Positions 8,458 through 17,414 are shown, numbered from the stretch's first letter. The stretch: DNA of 64,000 nt from JBEVOS01 sp964563395 (GCA_964563395.1 CAZLWK010000004.1:129716-193715); one strand, 5' to 3'. Made by a program: numbers and translations. The notes: generated by a model from the letters alone, not told the origin.

Positions 8458-9953
8458 TGGATTTCCAGTTTCATCGCCCCTCCCCCCTTGTGGGGGAGGG
8501 CAGGGAGGGGGGGCGTCCAGGATTTCCCGCTGGCGTCCTTCGCGCGCTCAACGTGTTCGTTTCTCTTTGTACGCCCCCCACCCCTCACCCCTCCCCACAA
8601 GGGGGAGGGGGACGCGCACTGCTTGCGGCCTTCGCGCTGTTCGCGCTCGCCGCGCCGTTCGCAGCCCAGGCGCAGCCTGCGCTTGAGGCGGCGCGCCCCG
8701 CCCAAGGCGTGCCTGTGCGCGAAGTGGTCTCCCCCGGCGGCCTGCGCGCTTGGCTGGTTTCCGATTCCACCGTGCCGATGGTGGTGCTCAACGCCTATTG
8801 GCGCGGCGGATCGGCAAGCGAAGATCCAAGGCTGACGGGCGTCACCGGCATTGTCACGGAGATGATGACGGAGGGCGCCGGCGATCTCGACGCCAACGCC
8901 TTCAAGGTGCGCCTTGAGGAGCTGAACATGCGCCTCGGCTTTTCCTCAAGCTGGGACGGCGTGGGCATGAGCCTCGTCACCTTGAGCGAGAACAAGGACG
9001 AGGCGTTCGCGCTCGCGCGCCTAGCGCTGATGGCGCCGCGCTTCGACGCAGCGCCCCTCGCGCGCATCAAGAGCCAGCTGCAAGTTCAATTGCGCCAACG
9101 CGAGACCAATCCGGGCTATATCGCCAATCTGGCGCTCGATAACGCCTTGATCGCCGGTCATCCCTATGCGCGCCGCTCAAGTGCGCAGAGCGTCGCGGCA
9201 ATCGATCAGGCCGCGCTGCGCGCATGGCGCGACGCGATTTTTCGGCGCGACGACATCGCCATCACCGTCGTCGGCGACATCGACGCGGATGAATTGGGCG
9301 CGCGGCTCGACGCGCTGTTCGGCGCGCTGCCGGCGCGGGCCGCCCTTGCGCCGCCGCCGGCGGCGGAGATTGGAACCGCCCAGCCCTTGATCGTGCGGCC
9401 CTTGCCGCAGCCGCAAAGTCTCATCCTGTTCGCCGCGCCCGGCATTCAGGACGAAGACCCCGATTGGATACCGCTCGCGATCGCCAATTACATTTTGGGC
9501 GGCGGCGGCTTCACCTCGCGCCTGATGACCGAGGTGCGTGAGACGCGCGGGCTCGTCTACGGCATTTCCATGAGCCCATCGGTGCGCGACGCGGCGGCCT
9601 TCGTGCGCGGTTCGGCGCAGACGGGAAACGAAAACGTTCGCGAGGCGATCGAGACGACGCGCGCGGAAATCGCGCGCTTCTATAGTGAAGGGCCGACCGA
9701 GGCCGAGCTCGCCGACGCGATCACCTATCTCACCGGCTCGTTCGCGCTCGATCTCGATTCCAACGTGAAGATCGCGTCCGTGCTGCACGGCTATCAGATC
9801 GCCGGACGGCCGATCGATTACGTCAATCGGCGCAACGATCTCATCCGCGCCGTCACCATGGCGGATGTGAACCGCGTGATTCGCCGGCTTTACGACCCGA
9901 ACGCCTTCAGCTTCGTCGTCGTCGGTCAACCGGCGGGCTTAAATCCGAATTGA
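8454..9953 (+). CDS. M16 peptidase-like partner subunit lacking the zinc site
   Basis: Second M16 protein (499 aa). At the place of HxxEH it reads GIVTEMM, so it should not bind zinc, but it keeps the R/Y motif (TRGLVYGIS) that closes the active site of the paired catalytic subunit. It overlaps the upstream gene by ATGA. Its N-terminus is odd: MMDFQFHR is followed by about 45 Gly/Pro-rich residues encoded by a repeat element, and only then by the hydrophobic signal core ALLAAFALFALAAPFAAQAQ (from about residue 54). Export may use a long n-region or an unrecognised internal start. Confidence 0.92.
   Translation: MMDFQFHRPSPLVGEGREGGRPGFPAGVLRALNVFVSLCTPPTPHPSPQGGGGRALLAAFALFALAAPFAAQAQPALEAARPAQGVPVREVVSPGGLRAWLVSDSTVPMVVLNAYWRGGSASEDPRLTGVTGIVTEMMTEGAGDLDANAFKVRLEELNMRLGFSSSWDGVGMSLVTLSENKDEAFALARLALMAPRFDAAPLARIKSQLQVQLRQRETNPGYIANLALDNALIAGHPYARRSSAQSVAAIDQAALRAWRDAIFRRDDIAITVVGDIDADELGARLDALFGALPARAALAPPPAAEIGTAQPLIVRPLPQPQSLILFAAPGIQDEDPDWIPLAIANYILGGGGFTSRLMTEVRETRGLVYGISMSPSVRDAAAFVRGSAQTGNENVREAIETTRAEIARFYSEGPTEAELADAITYLTGSFALDLDSNVKIASVLHGYQIAGRPIDYVNRRNDLIRAVTMADVNRVIRRLYDPNAFSFVVVGQPAGLNPN
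8477..8611. repeat. Inverted pair of palindromic repeat elements at the start of the M16 partner gene
   Basis: Left arm 8477-8516 and right arm 8571-8611 are imperfect inverted copies of about 40 bp, separated by about 54 bp. Each arm contains its own CTCCCC/GGGGAG hairpin and a GAGGGGG-type tail. Both arms are translated in frame. Same design as the element within ileS. Confidence 0.88.
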
Positions 9954-10038
9954 CGCCCCGCTGGGGCGCGAAAACTTGACCGCTTGACGGAACTGGGCTG
10001 CGCTCACGCCGCGCCTTCTGGGTCGATGGGGAAGATAA

Positions 10039-11313
10039 ATGCGATTTTTGGCTCTGGTTCTGGGCATGGTCCTTTTGGCCGCGCCGGCCTTGGCGCAGGC
10101 CCCGCAGGGCCTGGCCATCATGGCCGGCCGTGTGATCGATCCGGCCTCCGGGCGCGTGCTCACCGACCAGGTCATCCTGATCGAAGGCGAGCGGATCGCC
10201 TCCATCGGCCCTATCGCGGCGACGACTATTCCCGCCGGCATGCGCACCATCGATCTTACCGGCGCCACCGTGCTGCCCGGCCTCATCGACATGCACGTCC
10301 ATCTCACCAGCGACGCGCATGTGCATGGCCTGCGCCGGCTGCAGCGCTCCACCGTGCGCGGCGCCATTGACGGCGTCGCTCATGCGCGCATCACGCTCGA
10401 TGCGGGCTTCACCACGGTGCGCAATCTGGGCGCGGGCGGTTTCGCCGATGTGGCGCTGCGCGACGCGATCAATCAGGGCGTGGTGCCCGGGCCGCGCATG
10501 CAGGTGTCGGGTCCCACTGTCTCGATGACGGGCGGCCATGGCGACGCGAACATGCTGCCTGAGGAATATGGGCTTTCCGGCGACGGCGTCGCCGATGGCC
10601 CTTGGGCGCTGCGCCAACGCGTGCGCAACAATATCCGCTTCGGCGCGGACGTGATCAAATTCACCGGCACGGGCGGCGTGCTGTCAGCCGCGACGACGAT
10701 CGGCGCGCAGCAATTCACCGAGGAGGAAATGCGCGCCATTATCGAGGAGGCGCACCTGGCCGGTCGGCGCGTGGCCGTGCACGCCCATGGCGCGCAAGGC
10801 ATCAAGACGGCGATCCGCGCCGGCGTCGATTCCGTCGAGCACGCCAGCCAGATCGATGAAGAGGGCCTGCGCGCGGCCGTGCGCGAGGGCGTCTATCTCT
10901 CGATGGACATTTATGTTTCCGATTACATCCTCTCCGAGGGCGAGGAAGCCGGCATTTTGCCCGAGAGCCTCGCCAAGGAGCGCGAAGTCGGCGCCGCGCA
11001 GCGGGAGAATTTCCGCAGGGCCGTGCGCGCCGGCGCCAAGATGGTGTTCGCCACCGACGCCGGCGTCTATCCGCATGGGCTGAACGGACGCCAATTCGCG
11101 TACATGGTTCGCTACGGCATGACGCCGATGCAGGCGATCCAGGCCGCCACCGTGAACGCGGCCGATCTCCTCGGCTGGTCCGATCGCGTGGGTCGCATCG
11201 CACCGGGCTATTACGCCGACATCATCGCCGTCGACGGCGATCCGCTCGCCGATATCGCCGAGCTTGAGAGCGTCGATTTCGTGATGAAGGGCGGCGCGGT
11301 GGTGCGCGAATAG
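10039..11313 (+). CDS. Secreted amidohydrolase (imidazolonepropionase-like)
   Basis: Metal-dependent hydrolase of the amidohydrolase superfamily, 424 aa, with a signal peptide (cleavage after ALAQ, about residue 20), so probably periplasmic. Metal ligands visible: HVH (86 and 88), a candidate carbamylated lysine in DVIKFTG, histidines in VAVHAHG and SVEHAS, and the catalytic aspartate in FATDAG. Relatives include Xaa-Pro/Xaa-Arg dipeptidases and imidazolonepropionase-like enzymes; a peptide or cyclic amide substrate is inferred. A GGGGAAGA ribosome site precedes ATG 10039. It follows the M16 pair by 85 bases and may extend a peptide-degrading operon. Confidence 0.88.
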   Translation: MRFLALVLGMVLLAAPALAQAPQGLAIMAGRVIDPASGRVLTDQVILIEGERIASIGPIAATTIPAGMRTIDLTGATVLPGLIDMHVHLTSDAHVHGLRRLQRSTVRGAIDGVAHARITLDAGFTTVRNLGAGGFADVALRDAINQGVVPGPRMQVSGPTVSMTGGHGDANMLPEEYGLSGDGVADGPWALRQRVRNNIRFGADVIKFTGTGGVLSAATTIGAQQFTEEEMRAIIEEAHLAGRRVAVHAHGAQGIKTAIRAGVDSVEHASQIDEEGLRAAVREGVYLSMDIYVSDYILSEGEEAGILPESLAKEREVGAAQRENFRRAVRAGAKMVFATDAGVYPHGLNGRQFAYMVRYGMTPMQAIQAATVNAADLLGWSDRVGRIAPGYYADIIAVDGDPLADIAELESVDFVMKGGAVVRE

Positions 11314-11316
11314 CGC

Positions 11317-12108
11317 TCACCAGCCGCGCGCGGCGTCGTCCAGCGGTTGCGCCGCGCCGAGCCCCGCGCGCACGAGCGCCGTCCAAATCTCGTCGGGCGT
11401 CTGCGCATAGGCGAAGAGCGTAAGATCGGCCGGCTCGATCATGCCCTCGGCGATCATCGTTTCGAAGCGAATAAGGCTTTCCCAATAGGCTTGATCGTAG
11501 AGCACGATCGGCACGCGCGGCGCCTTGCCGGTTTGGCGCAGAGTCAGAAGCTCGAACACTTCGTCGAGCGTGCCGAACCCGCCGGGAAACACCACCAGCG
11601 CATTGGCGCGCATCGCCAGATGCATCTTGCGCATCGCGAAATAATGGAAGCGGAAGGTCAGCTCCGGCGTCGTGAACGGATTAGGCGCCTGTTCGTGCGG
11701 CAGCGAAATGTTGAAGCCGATCGAAGGCGCGCCGGCCTCCATCGCGCCGCGATTGGCCGCCTCCATGAGCCCCGGGCCACCGCCCGTGGCGATCACGTTC
11801 TGACGTAGGCCGCCATCGGTGCGCAGCGCCCCGCCGCGTTCGGAGGCGAGGCGCCCGAAGGCGCGCGCGGCCGCGTACCAGGCCGCGTGGCGCGGCGGCC
11901 CGTCCTCGCGCACGCGCGCCCCGCCGAACACCACGATGGTCGATTGCACGCCATAGGCCTTGAGCGCCTGATCGGCCTTTTCGTATTCGAGCAGGAAGCG
12001 CACGCCGCGCTGGTTCTCGGCGAGCAGGAAATCCTGATCGAAAGCGGCCAGACGATAGGCGGCGGCGTCGAGCTGGGCCTTGAGGGGCGGCGGGACAGGT
12101 TTGGGCAT
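11317..12108 (-). CDS. LOG-family (TIGR00730) Rossmann-fold protein
   Basis: Lysine-decarboxylase-like fold protein, 263 aa, containing the diagnostic PGGFGTLDE motif, which in LOG enzymes binds the nucleotide phosphate. Characterised relatives are cytokinin-riboside-monophosphate phosphoribohydrolases or nucleotide 5'-monophosphate nucleosidases, and the family is often misannotated as lysine decarboxylase. It converges on the amidohydrolase (3 bases between stops) and is divergent from mutL. Cytosolic. Substrate cannot be assigned. Confidence 0.9.
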   Translation of the reverse strand: MPKPVPPPLKAQLDAAAYRLAAFDQDFLLAENQRGVRFLLEYEKADQALKAYGVQSTIVVFGGARVREDGPPRHAAWYAAARAFGRLASERGGALRTDGGLRQNVIATGGGPGLMEAANRGAMEAGAPSIGFNISLPHEQAPNPFTTPELTFRFHYFAMRKMHLAMRANALVVFPGGFGTLDEVFELLTLRQTGKAPRVPIVLYDQAYWESLIRFETMIAEGMIEPADLTLFAYAQTPDEIWTALVRAGLGAAQPLDDAARGW

Positions 12109-12169
12109 GGCCAGAATGTAGCGCCGGTGCGCGCCCGTCCGCGAGCCTGTATCCTAGCGCCCGACTCGC

Positions 12170-14008
12170 ATGCCGATCCGCGTCCTTCCCCCCGAAGCCG
12201 TCAATCGCATCGCCGCCGGCGAGGTGATCGAGCGGCCAGCCGCCGCGGTGAAGGAGCTTGTGGAGAACGCGCTCGACGCCGGCGCGCGCCGCATCGCGGT
12301 GACAACCGAGCGCGGCGGCCTTACGCTCATCCGCATCGAGGATGACGGCCAGGGCATCACGCGGGAAGAGCTGCCGCTCGCGGTGGAGCGCCACGCCACC
12401 TCCAAGCTCGCCGCCGAGCCGGACGGACGGGTCGATCTTCTTAACATCGCCACGATGGGCTTTCGCGGCGAGGCGCTGCCCTCCATCGGCGCGGTGGCGC
12501 GCCTCTCCATCCAATCGCGCGCGGCCGGCGCGGATGAAGCCTGGCGCATTGGCGTCGAAGGCGGGGCGGTGAGCGCGCCCGCGCCGGCGGCCTGGGGCGG
12601 GCGCGCCGCGCATGGCGCGATCGTGGAGGTGCGCGATCTCTTTTTCGCCACGCCCGCGCGGCTCAAATTCATGAAGAGCGAACGCGCCGAGGCGATGGCG
12701 GTGAGCGAGATCGTCAAACGCATCGCCATGGCGCGGCCCGATGTCGGCTTTTCGCTGATGCAGGACGGGCGCGCCCAGCTGGCGCTGCCGGCGGAGGACG
12801 ATCCCGAGGACGAAGGCTTGAAGCGCCGCCTCGCGGCGATCCTTGGCGCCGATTTCGCGCCCAATGCGCTGCGGCTCGATCAGGCGCGCGAGGCGGTGCG
12901 GCTTTCGGGCTTCGCCGGCCTGCCCACCTTGCATCGCGGCACGCGCGAGCATCAGCACCTGTTCGTCAACAAACGGCCGGCGAAGGATAAGCTGGTGATC
13001 GGCGCGGTGCGCGCGGCCTATCAGGATTTGCTGGCGCGCGACCGCCATCCGATTGTCGCGCTGTTCATCGAGCTTCCCCCGGAGGAGGTGGACGTCAATG
13101 TCCATCCCGCCAAGACGGAGGTGCGCTTTCGCGATCCCGCGCGCGTGCGCGGCCTCATCGTGGGCGCGCTGCAGCATGCACTCGCGGGCGCGGGCCATCG
13201 CGCCAGCACCAACACCGCCGCGTTCGCGCTCGATCACGCGCGCGCCTTCGTCGCGCCGCAGCCGACCTTGCGCGCGTGGCAAGCCGCCGAAGCGCGCGTT
13301 CAGGACGGCGATTTCGTGATGCCGAGCGGACGGGTGGATTCCTCCTTGGAGCGCCGGCTTCCAGCCGGCATGGATGCGCTTGATGCGGCTGGCTGGAAGC
13401 CGGCGGTCCACGAAGAGGATTCCGAATATTTCCCGCTGGGCGCCGCGCGCGCGCAAATTCACGAGACTTACATCGTCGCCCAGACCGAGGACGGCATCGT
13501 CATCGTCGATCAGCACGCCGCGCACGAGCGGCTCGTCTATGAACGCATGAAGGCGATGCTCGCCAATGGCGGCGTCAAACGTCAGGCGCTGCTCATTCCC
13601 GATGTCGTCGATCTCGATCCGGCCGAAGCCGAGGCCGTGCTCGCGCGCGCGGAGGAATTGGCCGAGCTTGGCCTTGTGATCGAGCCGTTCGGCGCGGGCG
13701 CGGTGCTGGTGCGGGAAACGCCGGCGCTGCTCGGCCAGGTCGATGCGCGCGGCCTCATCAAGGACCTCGCCGACGATCTCGCCGAATTGGGCGCGGCCCA
13801 CGCGCTGAAGGAGCGTCTGGAAGATGTCTGCGCGGCCATGGCGTGCCGGGGCTCCGTGCGCGCCGGACGGCGCCTCACCGGCGCGGAGATGAACGCGCTC
13901 TTGCGCCAGATGGAGGCCACGCCCTTTTCCGGCCAATGCAATCACGGCCGGCCCACCTATGTGGAGCTGAAACTGGCCGATATCGAAAAGCTGTTCGGCC
14001 GCCGCTGA
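12170..14008 (+). CDS. mutL: DNA mismatch repair protein MutL
   Basis: Mismatch-repair ATPase, 612 aa. The N-terminal GHKL ATPase domain shows RIAAGEVIERP, ELVENALDAG, DDGQGI and GFRGEALPSI. The C-terminal dimerisation domain contains DQHAAHERLVYE, which fits the DQHA(X)2E(X)4E endonuclease motif, and CNHGRPT, so this is a nicking MutL rather than the E. coli type. The linker (about residues 395-412) carries an in-frame inverted-repeat element. ATG 12170 gives the canonical MPIRVLPPE start. It is divergent from the LOG gene. Confidence 0.97.
   Translation: MPIRVLPPEAVNRIAAGEVIERPAAAVKELVENALDAGARRIAVTTERGGLTLIRIEDDGQGITREELPLAVERHATSKLAAEPDGRVDLLNIATMGFRGEALPSIGAVARLSIQSRAAGADEAWRIGVEGGAVSAPAPAAWGGRAAHGAIVEVRDLFFATPARLKFMKSERAEAMAVSEIVKRIAMARPDVGFSLMQDGRAQLALPAEDDPEDEGLKRRLAAILGADFAPNALRLDQAREAVRLSGFAGLPTLHRGTREHQHLFVNKRPAKDKLVIGAVRAAYQDLLARDRHPIVALFIELPPEEVDVNVHPAKTEVRFRDPARVRGLIVGALQHALAGAGHRASTNTAAFALDHARAFVAPQPTLRAWQAAEARVQDGDFVMPSGRVDSSLERRLPAGMDALDAAGWKPAVHEEDSEYFPLGAARAQIHETYIVAQTEDGIVIVDQHAAHERLVYERMKAMLANGGVKRQALLIPDVVDLDPAEAEAVLARAEELAELGLVIEPFGAGAVLVRETPALLGQVDARGLIKDLADDLAELGAAHALKERLEDVCAAMACRGSVRAGRRLTGAEMNALLRQMEATPFSGQCNHGRPTYVELKLADIEKLFGRR
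13348..13408. repeat. Inverted-repeat element in frame in the mutL linker
   Basis: CGCCGGCTTCCAGCC at 13352-13366 and its exact reverse complement at 13391-13405 form perfect 15-bp arms, with imperfect extension outward (GGAG/GTCC). The element encodes RRLPAG...AAGWKPA in the disordered MutL linker. It is unlike the poly-C/G element in ileS. Confidence 0.8.
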
Positions 14009-14025
14009 GGCGCATAACGTCGCGT

Positions 14026-14039
14026 TTGATCCCGATCAA
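14026..14039. promoter_or_regulatory. FNR/FixK/CRP-type binding site
   Basis: TTGAT-CCCG-ATCAA matches the FNR/FixK anaerobox (TTGAT-N4-ATCAA) exactly. It lies between mutL and the first monooxygenase, 57 bases before ATG 14096. A 14-bp perfect palindrome GCGCCGGCCGGCGC follows at 14044-14057 and could be a weak mutL terminator. Whether activation or repression is intended cannot be told without a mapped start site. Confidence 0.55.
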
Positions 14040-14095
14040 GGAGGCGCCGGCCGGCGCTTTCGCCAATGGACGCTGGATCAAAGCGAGACAAAGCC

Positions 14096-15613
14096 ATGCT
14101 TGAGGAAGCGACCCGCCAGAAAGAGGCCCCTTCATCCGCTGACGTCCATGGCGCCGAGCATTTCGATGTGCTGATCGTGGGCGCTGGCATATCCGGCGTC
14201 GGCGGCGCCTATCATCTGCGCCAGCAATGCCCTGACCTGAGCTTCGTGGTGCTCGAAGCGCTGGAAAGCTATGGCGGTACGTGGCTCACGCATAAATATC
14301 CCGGCATCCGCTCCGATAGCGATCTTTATACGTTCGGCTATCGCTTCAAGCCTTGGGTAGGCCCGCCGATCGCGACGGCCGAGGAAATCTTGACCTATAT
14401 GGGCGAGGTGATCGAAGAGAACGATCTCGCCCGCCACATCCGCTACAAGCACGGAATTCTTCGCGCGGAATGGTCCAGCAAGGACAATCTCTGGCGCATC
14501 GCGGCGGCGCGCACCGACACCGGCGAGACCAAGCGTTTCACCGCGAATTTTCTCTGGATGTGCCAAGGCTATTATCGCCACGCGGAAGGCTACACGCCTG
14601 AATGGCCGGGCATGGACCGCTTCAAGGGCCGCATCGTCCATCCACAGACCTGGCCGCAGGGCCTCGATTACAAGGGCAAAAACGTCCTTGTCATCGGCTC
14701 TGGCGCCACCGCCGCCACGCTCGTTCCCGCCATCGCCGGCGATTGCGCCCATGTCACGTTGTTGCAGCGCTCGCCCACCTATTTCATTCCCGCGCGCAAC
14801 CAGAACGAACTCGCCGACATGCTGCGCGACTTGGAGGTGGATGAAACGTGGATTCATGAAATCGTGCGGCGCAAAATCCTGCACGATCAGGAAATGCTGA
14901 CGCGGCGCTGCATGGAGGAGCCGGAGGCGGTGAAGGCCGAGCTATTGGCGGGCGTGGCCGCCTATCTCGGGCCCGATTACGATATCGCCACGCATTTCAC
15001 GCCGCGCTACCGGCCCTGGCGCCAGCGCGTCGCGTTCGTGCCGGAGGGCGATATCTTCCAGGGCATTCGCGCCGGCAAGGCGAGCGTCGTCACCGACGAG
15101 ATCGACACCTTCACCGAGGACGGCGTGCAGCTGAAGTCGGGCGAGGTCTTAAAGGTTGACATCATCATCACCGCGACCGGCTTTAATCTCAGCGTGCTGG
15201 GCGATATCGCGTTCGAGATCGACGGCAAGCCGCTCGATTTCGCCGACACCATCACCTATCGCGGCATGATGTTCACCGGCGTGCCGAACATGGTTTGGGT
15301 GTTCGGCTATTTTCGCGCGAGCTGGACGCTGCGCGCTGATCTGATCGCTGATTTCGTATGCAGGCTGCTCAACCACATGCGCGCGAACGGCAAGCAGCGT
15401 GTGGAGGTCGCGCTGCGCCCGGAAGATCGAGACATGAAGATTCTGCCTTGGATCGACGCGGAGAATTTCAATCCCGGCTATCTGATGCGGGGGCTGCATC
15501 TCTTGCCCAAGCGCGGCGACAAGCCCGAATGGCAGCACAATCAGGATTATTGGGCCGAGCGGCGCGCCTTGCCGGCCATCGATCTTGAGGACGGGGCCTT
15601 CCGCTACGCCTGA
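14096..15613 (+). CDS. Flavin-containing (Baeyer-Villiger-type) monooxygenase 1
   Basis: FAD- and NAD(P)H-dependent oxygenase of about 505 aa. Two Rossmann motifs (VGAGISGVGG for FAD, GSGATAATL for the nicotinamide cofactor) flank the type I Baeyer-Villiger fingerprint F-x-G-x3-H-x3-W, here FKGRIVHPQTWP. The sequence is closest in feel to the flavin-monooxygenase-like branch with a YGGTW motif. ATG 14096 is chosen; ATG 14066 in the same frame adds ten residues. It is preceded by an FNR-type box and followed 90 bases later by a second enzyme of the class. Ketone oxidation is inferred; substrate unknown. Confidence 0.88.
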   Translation: MLEEATRQKEAPSSADVHGAEHFDVLIVGAGISGVGGAYHLRQQCPDLSFVVLEALESYGGTWLTHKYPGIRSDSDLYTFGYRFKPWVGPPIATAEEILTYMGEVIEENDLARHIRYKHGILRAEWSSKDNLWRIAAARTDTGETKRFTANFLWMCQGYYRHAEGYTPEWPGMDRFKGRIVHPQTWPQGLDYKGKNVLVIGSGATAATLVPAIAGDCAHVTLLQRSPTYFIPARNQNELADMLRDLEVDETWIHEIVRRKILHDQEMLTRRCMEEPEAVKAELLAGVAAYLGPDYDIATHFTPRYRPWRQRVAFVPEGDIFQGIRAGKASVVTDEIDTFTEDGVQLKSGEVLKVDIIITATGFNLSVLGDIAFEIDGKPLDFADTITYRGMMFTGVPNMVWVFGYFRASWTLRADLIADFVCRLLNHMRANGKQRVEVALRPEDRDMKILPWIDAENFNPGYLMRGLHLLPKRGDKPEWQHNQDYWAERRALPAIDLEDGAFRYA

Positions 15614-15703
15614 CCGGCGCTCGCGGGACGCCGGTTTTCGGAGCGCTGAGCCTTTTGGAAAAGTCGTGCTAGCGTGCGCGCAATCATAAAGAGCGAGCAC
15701 GCC

Positions 15704-17326
15704 ATGGAAACGACCCGACCCACCGAAGCGCAATCCTTTGACGTCCTTATCGTCGGCGCGGGCCTCGCGGGCCTTTACGCGCTGCATAAGCTGCGCGGGC
15801 AGGGGCTTTCCGTGCGCGTCATCGAGGCGGGGGCGGGCGTGGGCGGCACCTGGTATTGGAACCGCTATCCGGGCGCGCGTGTCGATATCGAGAGCGAGGA
15901 ATATTCCTATTCCTTCTCCGAGGAATTGGAGGAGACTTGGATTTGGAGCGAGCGCTACGCCGCCCAGCCTGAGCTCTTGAGCTATATCAATCATGTCGCC
16001 GACAGGTTCGATCTGCGCCGGGACATCGCGTTTGAAACGCGGGTCGTCAGCGCCGCGTTCGACGAGGCGCGTAATCTGTGGCGCATCGCCACCGATCGCG
16101 GCGATCTCATCGCGGCGCGCTATTGCATCATGGCCACGGGCTGTTTGTCGGTTCCCAAAGAGCCGGATTTTCCCGGCGTCGATACGTTCAAGGGCGTGAG
16201 CCTTCATACGGCGCGCTGGCCCGAGCGCGGCTATGATTTCACCGGCAAGAAGGTCGGTATTGTCGGCACCGGCTCCACCGCGATCCAGACCATCACCGCG
16301 ATCGCGCCGCAATGCGCGCATTTGACGGTGTTTCAGCGCACGCCGAATTTCAGCGTGCCGGCGCATAACGGCCCCGCCGATCCCGCCATCGCGCGCCGCT
16401 CACGCGAGGAGCGCCGGCGCCTCCGCGCCGCCGCGCGTCAGGAAGGCTTCGCCATCCGTCAGATCGATCAGCAGGAGACCTTGGCGACGGAAACGCCGCC
16501 GGAGGAGATCAAGCGGCGTTTCGAGGATCGCTGGGCGCGCGGCGGCTTCAGTCTCGCCGGCGCCTTCGGCGACATCATCTTCACGCCGCAGGCCAACGCG
16601 GCGTGCGTCGATTTCGTGCACGGCAAGATCGCCGATATCGTCAAGGATCGCGCGATCGCGGAAAAGCTGATGCCGAAAACCTATCCGATCGTGTCGAAGC
16701 GCCTGTGCGTCGACACCGGCTATTACGAGGTGTTCAACCGCGACAATGTCAGTCTCGTCGATATCAGCGAGACGCCGATCGAGGCGATCACGCCCACAGG
16801 CGTGCGCACCAGCGCCGCCGAATACGATCTCGATTGCATCATCTATGCGATCGGCTTCGACGCCATGACCGGCGCGCTCTCGCGCATCGACATCAAGGGG
16901 CGCGGCGGGCGCACGCTGACCGACAAATGGGCCGACGGGCCGCGCACCTATCTCGGCCTCATGGTGGCCGGCTTTCCCAATCTCTTCCTCGTCACCGGTC
17001 CCGGCTCGCCGTCCGTGCTTTCCAACATGATCGTCTCGATCGAGCAGCACGTCGATTGGATCGCCGCCTGCATCGCCTGGCTTGGCGAACGCCAGCGCGC
17101 GGCGATCGAGGCGACCGAGGCGGCCGAACAGGACTGGGTCGATCATGTGAACGAGGTCGCCCACCAGACGCTCTATCCGCAGGCCAAGTCCTGGTACATG
17201 GGCGCGAACGTGCCGGGAAAGCCGCGCCTGTTCATGCCCTATATTGGCGGCTTTCCGGCCTATCTGGAAAAATGCGAGGCGGTCGCGGCGCGCGATTATG
17301 AGGGCTGCGTCGTCAGCGCGGCGTGA
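15704..17326 (+). CDS. Baeyer-Villiger monooxygenase 2 (cyclohexanone/phenylacetone type)
   Basis: Second class B flavoprotein monooxygenase, about 540 aa. It has GAGLAGL (FAD), GGTWYWNRYPGARVDIES typical of cyclohexanone/phenylacetone monooxygenases, the fingerprint FKGVSLHTARWP, and GTGSTAIQ (NADPH). It converts a ketone to an ester or lactone using O2. ATG 15704 fits the family N-terminus; a GTG at 15674 adds ten residues. It is less similar to its upstream neighbour than expected for a recent duplication, so the two probably have different substrates. No dedicated esterase is adjacent. Confidence 0.92.
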   Translation: METTRPTEAQSFDVLIVGAGLAGLYALHKLRGQGLSVRVIEAGAGVGGTWYWNRYPGARVDIESEEYSYSFSEELEETWIWSERYAAQPELLSYINHVADRFDLRRDIAFETRVVSAAFDEARNLWRIATDRGDLIAARYCIMATGCLSVPKEPDFPGVDTFKGVSLHTARWPERGYDFTGKKVGIVGTGSTAIQTITAIAPQCAHLTVFQRTPNFSVPAHNGPADPAIARRSREERRRLRAAARQEGFAIRQIDQQETLATETPPEEIKRRFEDRWARGGFSLAGAFGDIIFTPQANAACVDFVHGKIADIVKDRAIAEKLMPKTYPIVSKRLCVDTGYYEVFNRDNVSLVDISETPIEAITPTGVRTSAAEYDLDCIIYAIGFDAMTGALSRIDIKGRGGRTLTDKWADGPRTYLGLMVAGFPNLFLVTGPGSPSVLSNMIVSIEQHVDWIAACIAWLGERQRAAIEATEAAEQDWVDHVNEVAHQTLYPQAKSWYMGANVPGKPRLFMPYIGGFPAYLEKCEAVAARDYEGCVVSAA

Positions 17327-17414
17327 GCCGCGTCATCTTCCCGCCGCGTCGGCGACCCATTAAGACCACGCGCGGGGAAGAAATCCTTCGCCGCGTTCCC
17401 GGGGGAGCCGCGCC

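Noticed and set aside
9954..9968. CGCCCC/GGGGCG hairpin after the M16 pair as a terminator
   Set aside because: Only a 6-bp stem with a 3-nt loop and no T-run; too weak to call.
11681..13945. 754-codon open frame antisense to mutL
   Set aside because: A shadow of high-GC coding bias; the plus strand holds a complete MutL with all motifs.
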